Translations under genes and position numbers: made by a program
Assembly (NCBI RefSeq): GCF_014654205.1
Contig: NZ_BNAW01000041.1
Location: 1 to 64,000, forward strand
Length of the DNA stretch: 64,000 bases
Direction: 5' to 3'
Origin: Amycolatopsis bullii
GTDB taxonomy: Bacteria; Actinomycetota; Actinomycetes; Mycobacteriales; Pseudonocardiaceae
Notes under the pieces: model-generated
What the model was told of the DNA's origin: nothing
What the model saw: the letters and a program-made list of their open reading frames with translations, nothing else
The model's database searches: none
Shown here: piece by piece, positions 1 to 8,670 of the stretch
Layout of the letters: each line of letters opens with the position of its first letter
How positions within the stretch are numbered: position 1 is the first letter of the stretch

Positions 1-400
1 CCCGCGGCCCCGGCCGAGCGCGCCACACCGGACGGTCCGGGACCTCGCCGCACTTCCGAAGCAGCCGCAGCCCAGCGCCCCGGAGGCGACGGGCCCGCTG
101 GCCGCCGCCCCGCGAGCCCGGCCGAGACGGCCGTGCACGCCACACCCGACAGCCCAGCACCCCGCCGCGCCGGCGATAGGCCCGCAGGCCGCCGCCCCGC
201 GGCACCGGCCGAGACGGCCGTGCGGGCCACACCGGACAGCCCAGCACCCCGCCGCACCGCCGAAGCAGCCGCAGCGCGTCGCGCCGCGGGTTCAACCGAG
301 GCAGCCGGGCCTCAGCGCTCCGCAGGCGAGGCTCCCGCTGGCCGCCGAGCCCCGGCTCCGGCCGAACCGGCAACCCAGCGGGCCGCCGCTGGTTCAGATG
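1..400 (+). repeat. Degenerate coding repeats in the LCP N-terminal region
   Basis: The N-terminal coding sequence repeats a module reading approximately P-A-E-T-A-V-x-A-T-P-D-S-P-A-P-R-R followed by Ala/Gly/Arg-rich spacers. Recognisable copies start near bases 10, 120 and 210, and a decayed one lies near 355. The repeats are in frame and encode a low-complexity, probably disordered cytoplasmic tail. Confidence 0.7.
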
Positions 401-1830
401 GTTCAGCCGTCCCTCCGCGGGCTGCTCTTGACCCGCTGACCATGACCGACGAGATGGAAGCGATCGACGAGGCGACCCAGTACCGCCGCAAGATCGATCA
501 CACCCTCGCCCGGTTCTCCGCCGCCCACGATGAGATGGAAGCCGAAGAAGCCAAGCGGCGGGAACGCCGTGAACGGCTCTCGCCCGCCTCCCTCATCGAG
601 AGCACCCGGACCGCCCTGCAGCGCGTTGTCACCACCGGTCCATCTGCCGAAGAAGAGGCCGCGCAGCAGGCGGAAGAGAGCCGGCTGCAGGCGAAGAAGC
701 AGCGGACGGCGCTGGCCGGGCGGATCGCCGCCGCCGTGGTGGCCGGGCTCATCTTCCTCGGGATCGGGGGTGCTTGGGGCGCGCAGACCTACTTCGACGC
801 CAAGTTCACCCAGGTCTCCGCGCTCGACGAGAACTCCGCCGACATCCAGGACGCCGAGGCGCAGGCCAACGACGAGAACTTCCTGATGGTCGGGTCCGAC
901 ACCCGCGACGGCGCCACCGCCGAGGAAGGCGTCGGCACCGCCGACAGCACGCCGGGCGCCCGGAGCGACACCGTGATGGTCGCGCACATCCCGGCCGACC
1001 GGAAGCGCGTCGTCGTCACGTCGTTCCCGCGCGACCTCGAGGTCAACCGCCCGGACTGCCAGAAGTGGGACCCGGCGCAGAACAAGACGACCGACGAGAT
1101 CTACAAGGGCGCGAAGTTCGCCAAGCTCAACACCGCCTACGCGGTCGGCGGCCCCGCGTGCGTCACCAAGGTGATCCAGCAGATCACCGGGCTGCGGATC
1201 AACCACTTCGTCGGCATCGACTTCAACGGCTTCAAGGAGATGGTCGACGCGGTGCACGGCGTCACCATCAACAACGAGATCCCGATCGACGACAGCATCC
1301 TCGGCAAGGTGCTGCTGCAGACCGGCGAGGTGACGATCTCCGGCGACCAGGCCCTGAACTTCGTCCGCGCCCGGCACGTCAAGGGCGACCCGACGTCCGA
1401 CTACGGCCGGATCAAGCGGCAGCAGGAGTTCATCGGCGCGCTGCTGAAGAAGGTCATGTCCTCGGACGTCGTGCTCGACCCCGGCAAGCTCAGCGACTTC
1501 ATCAACGCCTTCGCGAAGGCCACCTTCGGCGACAACCTCGGCGTCAAGCAGATGATGACGCTGGCGCAGTCGATGAAGGGCCTGGACCCGTCGAAGATCA
1601 CGTTCCTCACCGTCCCCACGGTGGGCATGGCCAACAACCGCGGCAACGAGGTCCTCGTCGTCAGCAAGACGAAGGCCCTGTTCGACGCGCTGCGCAACAA
1701 CACCCCGCTGCCCGACGCGAACGCGCCGGTCCCGGTGAGCGAGCAGGCCCCGCCGACCAGCACGTCGAAGGCGAAGCCCGGCAGCAGTTCCAAGTCGACG
1801 ACCACCCGGAAGAGCACCTCCACGGGCTGA
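1..1830 (+). CDS. LCP (LytR-CpsA-Psr) family cell-wall ligase, 5'-truncated
   Basis: LCP proteins are membrane-anchored phosphotransferases that attach polymers such as arabinogalactan or wall teichoic acid to peptidoglycan. The frame is open from base 1, so the start lies upstream; GTG 133 is only an internal candidate. The visible 609 residues begin with a long Ala/Pro/Arg-rich cytoplasmic region built from degenerate repeats around TPDSPAPRR and AETAV (about bases 1-400). A single membrane segment follows near 715-790, then the extracellular LCP domain from NFLMVGSDTRDG (about 878) through the conserved arginines in FVRARHVKGDPTSDYGR (about 1360-1410). A Ser/Thr-rich tail ends the protein. 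The domain is clear; the exact polymer substrate is not. Confidence 0.88.
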   Translation, partial: PAAPAERATPDGPGPRRTSEAAAAQRPGGDGPAGRRPASPAETAVHATPDSPAPRRAGDRPAGRRPAAPAETAVRATPDSPAPRRTAEAAAARRAAGSTEAAGPQRSAGEAPAGRRAPAPAEPATQRAAAGSDGSAVPPRAALDPLTMTDEMEAIDEATQYRRKIDHTLARFSAAHDEMEAEEAKRRERRERLSPASLIESTRTALQRVVTTGPSAEEEAAQQAEESRLQAKKQRTALAGRIAAAVVAGLIFLGIGGAWGAQTYFDAKFTQVSALDENSADIQDAEAQANDENFLMVGSDTRDGATAEEGVGTADSTPGARSDTVMVAHIPADRKRVVVTSFPRDLEVNRPDCQKWDPAQNKTTDEIYKGAKFAKLNTAYAVGGPACVTKVIQQITGLRINHFVGIDFNGFKEMVDAVHGVTINNEIPIDDSILGKVLLQTGEVTISGDQALNFVRARHVKGDPTSDYGRIKRQQEFIGALLKKVMSSDVVLDPGKLSDFINAFAKATFGDNLGVKQMMTLAQSMKGLDPSKITFLTVPTVGMANNRGNEVLVVSKTKALFDALRNNTPLPDANAPVPVSEQAPPTSTSKAKPGSSSKSTTTRKSTSTG

Positions 1831-1852
1831 TCCGCGAGGATCGTTAGTCCGG

Positions 1853-1874
1853 GTTCACGTGCGGTTCACCCGGC
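1853..1874 (+). promoter_or_regulatory. PHO-box-like 11-bp direct repeat upstream of phoU
   Basis: GTTCACGTGCG at 1853 is followed exactly 11 bases later by GTTCACCCGGC. Actinobacterial PhoP sites consist of 11-bp direct repeat units with a conserved GTTCACC portion, so this fits a PhoP-type operator about 40 bp before the phoU start. Function is inferred from the match and from the second copy upstream of pstS. Confidence 0.7.
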
Positions 1875-1913
1875 GATGCGGTATTTGGCCACGGTTGGCC
1901 GTAGGGTTGGGCC

Positions 1914-2579
1914 ATGCGTGAGGCTTACCATGTCGAACTCGAACAGCTCGCCGACCACCTGGCCGCGATGTCGGTCCAGGTCGCCGAAGCGATGGAGCGC
2001 GCCACGCGGGCACTGCTGGAGGCCGATCTGAGCCTCGCCGAGCAGGTCATCAGCGACGACGCCAAGGTCGACGACGCCCGCGCCCAGTGCGAGGAGCAGG
2101 CGTACGCCCTGCTGGCCCTGCAGGCCCCGGTGGCGACCGACCTGCGCACGGTGCTCGCCGCGATCCACGCCGCGGAAAGCCTGGAGCGGATGGGCGACCT
2201 GGCGCTGCACGTGGCGAAGGCCGCGCGGCGCCGTCACCCCGAGCCGGTGCTGCCGGACGCGGTGCGGCCGTACTTCGCCGAGATGGGCGAGGTCGCGGTC
2301 AAGCTGGCCCGCCAGACCGAGCAGGTCATCAAGACGAAGGACGTCGAAGCGGCGAAGACGCTGGAGTCCGACGACGACCAGGTGGACGACATCCACCGCC
2401 ACCTGTTCACGGTGATCATGGACCGCGAGTGGCCGCACGGCGTGGCCGCGGCGGTCGACGTGACGCTGCTGGGCCGCTTCTACGAGCGCTACGCCGACCA
2501 CGCCGTCTCGGTCGCGAAGCGGATGATCTTCGTGGTCACCGGCAAGATGCCGGGCTACGGCTCCGGCGAAGACCTCTGA
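1914..2579 (+). CDS. phoU: Phosphate-specific transport accessory protein PhoU
   Basis: PhoU is a cytoplasmic helical-bundle protein that represses phosphate-starvation signalling and tunes Pst uptake. The 221 residues show the duplicated PhoU fold: MREAYHVELEQLADHL opens the first three-helix bundle, and the second begins near residue 120 with acidic metal-binding helices. Length is normal for the family. It converges on pstB across a palindromic terminator, and its promoter region carries a PHO-box-like repeat. ATG 1914 gives a start consistent with homologues. Confidence 0.93.
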   Translation: MREAYHVELEQLADHLAAMSVQVAEAMERATRALLEADLSLAEQVISDDAKVDDARAQCEEQAYALLALQAPVATDLRTVLAAIHAAESLERMGDLALHVAKAARRRHPEPVLPDAVRPYFAEMGEVAVKLARQTEQVIKTKDVEAAKTLESDDDQVDDIHRHLFTVIMDREWPHGVAAAVDVTLLGRFYERYADHAVSVAKRMIFVVTGKMPGYGSGEDL

Positions 2580-2590
2580 GCCACACCGAC

Positions 2591-2628
2591 GAAGAAAGCC
2601 CCCGGCCGCGCGGCCGGGGGCTTTCTTC
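2591..2628. terminator. Perfect palindromic bidirectional terminator between phoU and pstB
   Basis: A 38-bp perfect palindrome (GAAGAAAGCCCCCGGCCG plus its complement) fills most of the 63-bp gap between the convergent phoU and pstB stop codons. The G+C-rich stem flanked by an A-rich and a T-rich arm gives a T tract on either strand, as expected for a two-way intrinsic terminator. Confidence 0.9.
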
Positions 2629-2642
2629 GTTCCACTGTGGAC

Positions 2643-3419
2643 TCAGCCGAACCGGCCGGAAATGTAGTCCTCCGTGGCTTTTTCGTCCGGGTTGGAGAAG
2701 ATCTTCTCCGTGTCGTTCAGCTCCACCAGCCGTCCCGGCTGGCCGACGCCGGCGAGGTTGAAGAACGCCGTCTGGTCGGAAACCCGGGCCGCCTGCTGCA
2801 TGTTGTGCGTGACGATGACGATCGTGTAGTCCTTCTTCAGCTCACCGATCAGGTCCTCGATCGCCAGCGTGGAAATCGGGTCCAGGGCCGAGCACGGCTC
2901 GTCCATCAGCAGCACGTCCGGCTGGACCGCGATCGCGCGGGCGATGCACAGCCGCTGCTGCTGACCGCCCGAGAGCCCGCCGCCCGGCTTGTTGAGGCGG
3001 TCCTTGACCTCGTTCCACAGGTTCGCGCCGCGCAGGGCGCGCTCGGCGATGTCGTCGAGCGTCTTCTTTCCCTTGGTACCGCCCAGCTTCAGGCCCGCGA
3101 CGACGTTGTCCTTGATGGACATCGTCGGGAACGGGTTGGGGCGCTGGAACACCATGCCGATCGTGCGGCGCACCTGGACCGGGTCGACCGCCGACGCGTA
3201 GATGTCCTCGCCGTCGAGCAGCACCTGGCCGTCCACGCGGGCGCCGGGGATCACTTCGTGCATGCGGTTGAGCGTGCGCAGCACCGTCGACTTGCCACAG
3301 CCCGACGGGCCGATGAAGGCGGTGACGTTGCGCGGCGGCACCGACAGGGTGACGCCGTCCACGGCGTGGAACTTGCCGTAGTAGATGTCCACGTCCTTGA
3401 CGTCGATTCGCTTGGCCAT
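2643..3419 (-). CDS. pstB: Phosphate ABC transporter ATP-binding protein PstB
   Basis: This is the ATPase of the high-affinity phosphate importer, acting at the inner face of the membrane with PstA and PstC. The 258-residue protein has Walker A GPSGCGKST (residues 37-45), signature LSGGQQQR, Walker B VLLMDEPCSALDP and a switch His in VTHNMQQA, all intact. It follows pstA by about 10 bases, so it is the last gene of pstSCAB. Confidence 0.97.
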   Translation of the reverse strand: MAKRIDVKDVDIYYGKFHAVDGVTLSVPPRNVTAFIGPSGCGKSTVLRTLNRMHEVIPGARVDGQVLLDGEDIYASAVDPVQVRRTIGMVFQRPNPFPTMSIKDNVVAGLKLGGTKGKKTLDDIAERALRGANLWNEVKDRLNKPGGGLSGGQQQRLCIARAIAVQPDVLLMDEPCSALDPISTLAIEDLIGELKKDYTIVIVTHNMQQAARVSDQTAFFNLAGVGQPGRLVELNDTEKIFSNPDEKATEDYISGRFG

Positions 3420-3429
3420 CAGGAACAGC

Positions 3430-4350
3430 TCACTTCTTCTTCGGGGCGACGAGGCGCGCGAACACGGTGGCGAGGAGGTTGATCAGCGCGATGATGAGCA
3501 CCAGGGTCAGTGCCGCACCCCAGATCCGGTCGAAGCCGACCGAGCCCGGGTCCATCGGGTTGCTGACGCGCTCGTTGTTCATCAACAGCGGCAGCGCGGC
3601 CTGCTCGCCGTGGAAGATGTCCCAGTTCGTGTAGGCCGAATAGCCGACGAGGACCAGCAGCGGCGCGGTTTCGCCCATCACGCGGGCCAGCGCCATCATG
3701 ACGCCGCCGACGATGCCGGACAGCGCGGTCGGGAGCACGATCTTCATGATCGTCTTCCACTTCGGCACACCCAGCGCGTACGACGCCTCCCGCAGGTCGT
3801 CCGGGACGATCCGCAGCATCTCCTCGGACGAGCGGACGACCACCGGGATCATCAGCAGCACCAGGGCGAGCGAGACGGCGAACCCGCTGCGGGGCAGGCC
3901 GAGCGTGGTGATCCACAGCGCGTAGATGAACAGTGCGGCCACAATGGACGGAACGCCGGAGAGGATGTCCACCATGAACGTGGTCGCCTTGGCCAGCCTG
4001 CCGTTGCGGCCGTACTCGACGAGGTAGATCGCCACCAGCATGCCGATCGGCACGGCGATGACCGCGCACACCAGCCCCTGCAGCAGGGTGCCGACGATGG
4101 CGTGCAGCACGCCGCCGCCGACCTCGTCCGACAGGACGTCTCCGAAGTCCTCGGACCACCAGTTGCTGTACGGGATGCGCTTGATGCCGTACGCGATCAC
4201 CGTGTACAGCACCCACACCAGCGGGACGACGGCGATCAGGAACGACAGCCAGACCAGCGTGGTCGCCAGTCCGTTCTTGACCTTGCGGGCCAGGCTGACC
4301 TGCTGGAACGCCGGAGTCGATGCGGGAGCTTCGAGCGTTGAGGTGGACAT
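3430..4350 (-). CDS. pstA: Phosphate ABC transporter permease PstA
   Basis: PstA is one of the two permease subunits forming the phosphate channel. From ATG 4350 (MSTSTLEAPAS) it has 306 residues: a polar N-terminus, several transmembrane helices and the EAA-type coupling loop (SYALGVPKWKTIMKIVLPTA) that contacts PstB. The start lies 2 bases after the pstC stop, which fits translational coupling. Longer upstream in-frame readings merely run through pstC and lack permease homology. Confidence 0.95.
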   Translation of the reverse strand: MSTSTLEAPASTPAFQQVSLARKVKNGLATTLVWLSFLIAVVPLVWVLYTVIAYGIKRIPYSNWWSEDFGDVLSDEVGGGVLHAIVGTLLQGLVCAVIAVPIGMLVAIYLVEYGRNGRLAKATTFMVDILSGVPSIVAALFIYALWITTLGLPRSGFAVSLALVLLMIPVVVRSSEEMLRIVPDDLREASYALGVPKWKTIMKIVLPTALSGIVGGVMMALARVMGETAPLLVLVGYSAYTNWDIFHGEQAALPLLMNNERVSNPMDPGSVGFDRIWGAALTLVLIIALINLLATVFARLVAPKKK

Positions 4351-4352
4351 GC

Positions 4353-5423
4353 TCAGTCCCCCTTCTTGTCGCCGATGATGGACCGCGCGAAGAAGTTGAC
4401 GACGAAGGTGAGCACGAACAGCACCAGGCCGGCCGCGATGTACGCGCCGGCCGAGACCTCGTTGTTGAACTCGCTGTAGTTCGCCGCGATCTTCGACGCG
4501 AAGGTGGCGCCGCCGTCGAAGAGGCTCCAGTCGAAGTTCTTGCCCTGCGGGATGAGCAGGATGACGGCCAGCGCGATCGTCTCGCCCAGTGCGCGGCCGA
4601 GGCCGAGCATGGACGCGCCGACGTAGCCGGCCTTGCCGAACGGCAGCACCGTGGTGCGGATGACCTCCCAGCGCGTGGCGCCGAGGGCGAGCGCGCCTTC
4701 GATGTGCGGGGTCGGCGTCCGCTCGAACACCTCGCGGGAGAGCGACGTGATGATCGGCAGGATCATCACGGCCAGCACGATGCCGGCGGTGAAGATGGTG
4801 CCGCGCACGCTCGGCGCGACGTTGCCGGGCGCCAGGATCGGGAACCACGAGAACGTCTCGTTGATCCACTGCGCGAACGGCTCGATCGCCGGGGCGAACA
4901 CCAGGATGCCCCAGAGGCCGAAGATGATCGACGGCACCGCGGCGAGCAGGTCGATGACGTAGGCGAACGGGCGCGCCAGGCGCGGCGGCGCGTACTGGGT
5001 CAGGAACAGCGCGATGCCCAGCGAGATCGGCATCGCGATGATCAGGGCCACCACCGACGTCGCCACGGTGACCTCGAGCAGGTCGAGGATGCCGAACGAC
5101 ATGTTCGCCGGGTCGCTGGTCGACCAGCCGTGGTTGGTCAGGAAGTTGACCTTGTCGGCCTTCAGCGCCGGGATCGCCTGGATCAGCAGGAAGAGCCCGA
5201 TCAGGCCGATCAGGGCGACGACGAAGATCCCGGCCCCGGTGGTCAGGTTCTGGAAGATGCGGTCACCGGGCCGCACCTTCTTCGGTTTGTCGCTCGCGGG
5301 CGGCTGCGGCGCCGCCGGGGAGCCTGGCTGTTCCGAAATCGGGACCTCCGGGGGCGTCGTGACGGACGACGAACGCCCACCGGGGTCGCCGGTGGGCGTT
5401 CGCGTCGAGGATGACTCGCTCAT
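4353..5423 (-). CDS. pstC: Phosphate ABC transporter permease PstC
   Basis: The second permease subunit of the phosphate importer, 356 residues. A Pro/Ser-rich cytoplasmic N-terminus of about 55 residues precedes the first helix (GAGIFVVALIGLIGLFLL); the coupling loop ALGATRWEVIRTTVLPFGKAG is evident near the C-terminus. It lies 50 bp downstream of pstS and nearly touches pstA. The extended N-terminus is common in actinobacteria. Confidence 0.95.
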   Translation of the reverse strand: MSESSSTRTPTGDPGGRSSSVTTPPEVPISEQPGSPAAPQPPASDKPKKVRPGDRIFQNLTTGAGIFVVALIGLIGLFLLIQAIPALKADKVNFLTNHGWSTSDPANMSFGILDLLEVTVATSVVALIIAMPISLGIALFLTQYAPPRLARPFAYVIDLLAAVPSIIFGLWGILVFAPAIEPFAQWINETFSWFPILAPGNVAPSVRGTIFTAGIVLAVMILPIITSLSREVFERTPTPHIEGALALGATRWEVIRTTVLPFGKAGYVGASMLGLGRALGETIALAVILLIPQGKNFDWSLFDGGATFASKIAANYSEFNNEVSAGAYIAAGLVLFVLTFVVNFFARSIIGDKKGD

Positions 5424-5473
5424 CAGGGCTTCTGACCAGCCTCTATCACTCGGATGTCAGTCGCAACGCCGGG

Positions 5474-6604
5474 TCAGGAGATGGCCTTGACGGCGGCCAG
5501 CACCTTGGTCTGCAGCGACTGCGGGATCGGCACGTAGCCCTTGGCGGACAGCGGCTTCTGCCCGTCGGTGGCGGCCACCGTCAGGAACGCCTTGACGGCC
5601 TTCGCGACGTCCGGGTTCGCGTACTTCGAGCAGACGATCTCGTAGGTGGTCAGCAGCAGCGGGTAGGCACCCGGGGTGTTGCTGGCGTAGATGCCGTTGA
5701 GGTCGAGCGCGAGGTCGTTCGAGCCCTCCTTGAGGAACTTGGCCGCGTCCAGGGACTTCGCCACGTTCTCCGAGGTGAGCTCGACGCCGCCGGAGCCGCT
5801 GTCGATCAGGGCCGGGGTCAGGCCGTCCTTGGCGAACGCGCCCTCGACGTAGGTGATGCCGCCGTCGGAGGCCTTCACCGCGGTCGCGACGCCGTTGGAG
5901 CCCTGCGCACCGTTGCCGACGCCACCGTTGAACTTCTTGCCGGCACCCTTGGTCCAGTCCGCCTTCGCGGCCGCGCCCAGGTACTTCTGGAAGTTGTCTG
6001 TGGTGCCGGACTCGTCGGCACGCGACACGACCTGGATGGGCTTGTCCGGCAGGTTCAGGCTCTCGTTGCCCTTGACCGCCTTGATGGCCGGGTCGTTCCA
6101 CTTGGTGATGGCGCCGCTGAAGATCTTGGCGGTCACCGACGGGGTCAGCACCAGCTTGTCCACCCCGGACAGCTTGTAGGCGACCGCGATCGGGCCGACG
6201 ACCAGCGGGATGTTCCAGGCGTCGCTGGCGCAGCGGGCCTTGGCGGCCTCGGCGTCGGCGTCCTTGATCGGCGAGTCGGAGCCGCCGAAGTCGATCTGGT
6301 TGGCGGTGAACTGCTTGACGCCAGCGCCCGAACCGCTCGGGTTGTAGTTGACCTGCTGGCCCGCGCACTTCTTGCCGTACTGCTGCGTGAAGATGTCGAT
6401 GGCGTTCTTCTGGGCCGACGAACCTTCCGCGGAGAGCGGGCTCTTGCCGCCGCACTCCACGTCGGCGGTGCCGGTCGCAGCGGGCGCCGAAGCCGAGTTC
6501 GAGCTGCTGCTGTTGGTCGCCGCGGGGTCGGAACCACAGGCGGCGAGCACGAGGGCGGCGCTCGCGACGATGCCCACCGCGCTCAGGGGCCGCATGATCT
6601 TCAC
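5474..6604 (-). CDS. pstS: Phosphate-binding lipoprotein PstS
   Basis: PstS captures extracellular phosphate for PstCAB. The protein begins MKIMRPLSAVGIVASAALVLAACGS, a lipoprotein signal peptide with lipobox LAAC, then residues typical of PstS such as AEGSSAQ, NPSGSGAG and SRADESGTTDNFQKYL that bind the anion. GTG 6604 is preferred over ATG 6619 because the sequence GGAGGAAAC just upstream of the GTG is a strong ribosome-binding site and would otherwise be coding. Mature length (about 350 residues) is normal. It heads pstSCAB under a PHO-box-like repeat. Confidence 0.95.
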   Translation of the reverse strand: MKIMRPLSAVGIVASAALVLAACGSDPAATNSSSSNSASAPAATGTADVECGGKSPLSAEGSSAQKNAIDIFTQQYGKKCAGQQVNYNPSGSGAGVKQFTANQIDFGGSDSPIKDADAEAAKARCASDAWNIPLVVGPIAVAYKLSGVDKLVLTPSVTAKIFSGAITKWNDPAIKAVKGNESLNLPDKPIQVVSRADESGTTDNFQKYLGAAAKADWTKGAGKKFNGGVGNGAQGSNGVATAVKASDGGITYVEGAFAKDGLTPALIDSGSGGVELTSENVAKSLDAAKFLKEGSNDLALDLNGIYASNTPGAYPLLLTTYEIVCSKYANPDVAKAVKAFLTVAATDGQKPLSAKGYVPIPQSLQTKVLAAVKAIS

Positions 6605-6700
6605 TGCTGTTTCCTCCATCAGGAGCTTGACCGGGTCGTCGCGGCTGTGCTGCCGCGCCGGATCCGGACATTAGGCAGCCCTGGTGGACGGTCGCCCCTC

Positions 6701-6722
6701 TCCAGATGAACGCAAAGTGAAC
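6701..6722 (-). promoter_or_regulatory. PHO-box-like direct repeat upstream of pstS
   Basis: Read on the minus strand, GTTCACTTTGC is followed directly by GTTCATCTGGA, two 11-bp units like those of actinobacterial PhoP boxes, about 100 bp before the pstS start. The rest of the 6605-6830 gap holds the pstS promoter region and the mshD 3' end flank, with no gene visible. Confidence 0.75.
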
Positions 6723-6830
6723 AAGGTCGCCGATGTGAGCAGTGCTACTACCCTGAGAGGCCGCCGTGTCCGGGCTGTGACCTGCGCGTTTGCCGTCAGT
6801 GACAAGACGCTCGCGCCGCGTCGACCGTGG

Positions 6831-7730
6831 TCACCGACCGTACTGGACGTCGGTTTCGTGACGGCTGAACCCGAGCTTGGTGTAGACCGCCAGCGCCGGT
6901 GCGTTGTCGCCCTCGACGTACAGGATGATCTGCCGCAGCCCGCGGCCGGCGAGGTACCGCAGCCCGGCGAGGGTGAGCGCCCGTCCGAGCCCGCCGCCCT
7001 GCGCGGCCGGGTCGACACCGACGACGTAGACCTCGCCGACGCGCTCGCCACCGAACCGGCCGGGTGTCGGCTCGTGCACCTTCGTCCAGTGGAACCCGAT
7101 GACCTCACCGTCCTCTTCCGCGAGGAAGAAGCCATCGGCGTCGAACCACGGCCGCCGCTCGTCGGCGCGGACGTCGTCGGCGGTCAGGGCGCCCTGCTCG
7201 GGGTGCCAGTCGAAGGCCCGCGCGTTCACCCGGACGACGGCGTCCTCGTCCTGGCCCGGCACGAAGGTCCGCAGCGAGACGCCGTCGCGCAGGACCGGCT
7301 CCGGCCAGTCCGAGCCTTCGACGTCGACGTGCAGGATCAGCAGCTCGCGCTTGCGCTCCAGGCCCGTCTTCACCGCCAGCTTCCGCGCGGCCGGGTGGTC
7401 GCCGTGCGCCCAGACGCGGAATCCGACGGCGGCGCGCTCGTCGAGCGCCTGAAGCAGCTTCGCGCCGTAGCCGCGGTTGCGGTGGGCGGGGTGCACGAAC
7501 AGCTCGGCGACCTGGTGCCCGAACGAGTTACCGGTGGTGTTGAGGTGTGCGTACCCGACGACCTCGCCCTCGACGCAGGCGACGAGGTGCTCCCCGCCGT
7601 CGAACTCGCCGGGCAGCGCGCCGTCGGGTTCGACCTCGGGCCGCCCATCCGCCTCGCGCACGGCCAGCAGCAGCCCGCGCACGTCCGCCAGTTGCTTCTC
7701 GTCCAGTTCCTGCCGCCACTCTCCGGTCAC
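6831..7730 (-). CDS. mshD: Mycothiol synthase MshD
   Basis: MshD acetylates Cys-GlcN-inositol with acetyl-CoA, the final step of mycothiol synthesis. The 299-residue product has two GNAT domains in tandem: the first around AELFVHPAHRNRGYGAKLLQ, the second around VYVVGVDPAAQGGGLGRALT, where the acetyl-CoA pyrophosphate loop QGGGLGRA is intact. The start chosen is GTG 7730 (MTGEWRQELDE), which matches the usual length. The adjacent upstream glnR reads the same way. Confidence 0.93.
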   Translation of the reverse strand: MTGEWRQELDEKQLADVRGLLLAVREADGRPEVEPDGALPGEFDGGEHLVACVEGEVVGYAHLNTTGNSFGHQVAELFVHPAHRNRGYGAKLLQALDERAAVGFRVWAHGDHPAARKLAVKTGLERKRELLILHVDVEGSDWPEPVLRDGVSLRTFVPGQDEDAVVRVNARAFDWHPEQGALTADDVRADERRPWFDADGFFLAEEDGEVIGFHWTKVHEPTPGRFGGERVGEVYVVGVDPAAQGGGLGRALTLAGLRYLAGRGLRQIILYVEGDNAPALAVYTKLGFSRHETDVQYGR

Positions 7731-7798
7731 CCCTGCGACCGTACCCGTGGCAGAGGCAACGCGACGGTTGTCGCCGCGTCCAGGTGAAGGTGGGGACG

Positions 7799-8548
7799 TC
7801 AGTGGGTGAGTTCGGCAGGCTCGGCGGGCGCTTCCGCCTGCGCGGGCACGCCCGGCCGCGGGCCGCCGCTCTTGGCAGGCCGCTCGAACTTGTAGCCGAC
7901 GTTGCGCACGGTGCCGATCATCTGCTCGTGCTCGGGGCCGAGCTTGGCGCGCAGCCGCCGGACGTGCACGTCGACCGTGCGGGTGCCCCCGAAGAAGTCG
8001 TAGCCCCAGACCTCCTGCAGCAGCTGGGCGCGGGTGAACACCCGGCCCGCGTGCTGCGCGAGGTACTTGAGCAGCTCGAACTCCTTGTAGGTGAGCTCGA
8101 GGGTGCGCTTGCGCAGGCGCGCGGTGTAGGTCGCCTCGTCGATCACCAGCTCGCCGACCCGCAGCTCGGCGTCGACCTGCGCGGAACCGCCGTCGCGGGT
8201 GGTCACCAGCCGCAGCCGGGCGTCGACCTCGGCCGGGCCGGCGGTCGGGAGCAGGATGTCGTCGGTGCGCCACTCGGCGCTCACGGCGACGAGCCCGCCT
8301 TCGCCGACGACCGCGATGATCGGGGTGGCCGCCTCGTCCTCGCCGGTGCCCTTGAGCAGGCGGCAGAGGCTCTTCGCCGAGGCCAGGTCGCTGCGGGCGT
8401 CGAGGAGGATCACGTCACGGTGACCCGCGTCGAGCAGGGCCGTCACCTCAGGAGCGCGGACGCGTACGGTGTGCGGCAGCAGGTCCAGCGCGGGAAGCAC
8501 CGAGGTGGCGTCGGCCTCCGCAGTCAGTACCAGAAGGTCCAGGCTCAT
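7799..8548 (-). CDS. glnR: OmpR-family nitrogen regulator GlnR
   Basis: GlnR is the global nitrogen regulator of actinobacteria, activating or repressing glnA, amtB, nirB and others. From ATG 8548 (MSLDLLVLTAEAD) the 249 residues contain an atypical receiver domain (VILLDARSDL near residue 50) and a C-terminal winged helix with ELTYKEFELLKYLAQHAGRV and TVDVHVRRLRAKLGPEHE. GlnR is an orphan response regulator whose receiver works without a paired kinase. An upstream ATG at 8581 would add 11 residues not seen in the family. Its position next to mshD is conserved. Confidence 0.93.
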   Translation of the reverse strand: MSLDLLVLTAEADATSVLPALDLLPHTVRVRAPEVTALLDAGHRDVILLDARSDLASAKSLCRLLKGTGEDEAATPIIAVVGEGGLVAVSAEWRTDDILLPTAGPAEVDARLRLVTTRDGGSAQVDAELRVGELVIDEATYTARLRKRTLELTYKEFELLKYLAQHAGRVFTRAQLLQEVWGYDFFGGTRTVDVHVRRLRAKLGPEHEQMIGTVRNVGYKFERPAKSGGPRPGVPAQAEAPAEPAELTH

Positions 8549-8670
8549 CAGCCGCACCGCCTTCTCGAGTCGTCGCCGCACAGCGGCGTTGGTCGGTGCT
8601 AAGTGAGAATAGCGGCTGAACGGCCGGGCACCTAACCCTTGCTGGATCGATCACACCTGGAGGAATCCGG

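Noticed and set aside
3385..4341. Plus-strand frame across pstA
   Set aside because: It is antisense to pstA, Arg/His-rich, and lacks any protein-like motif.
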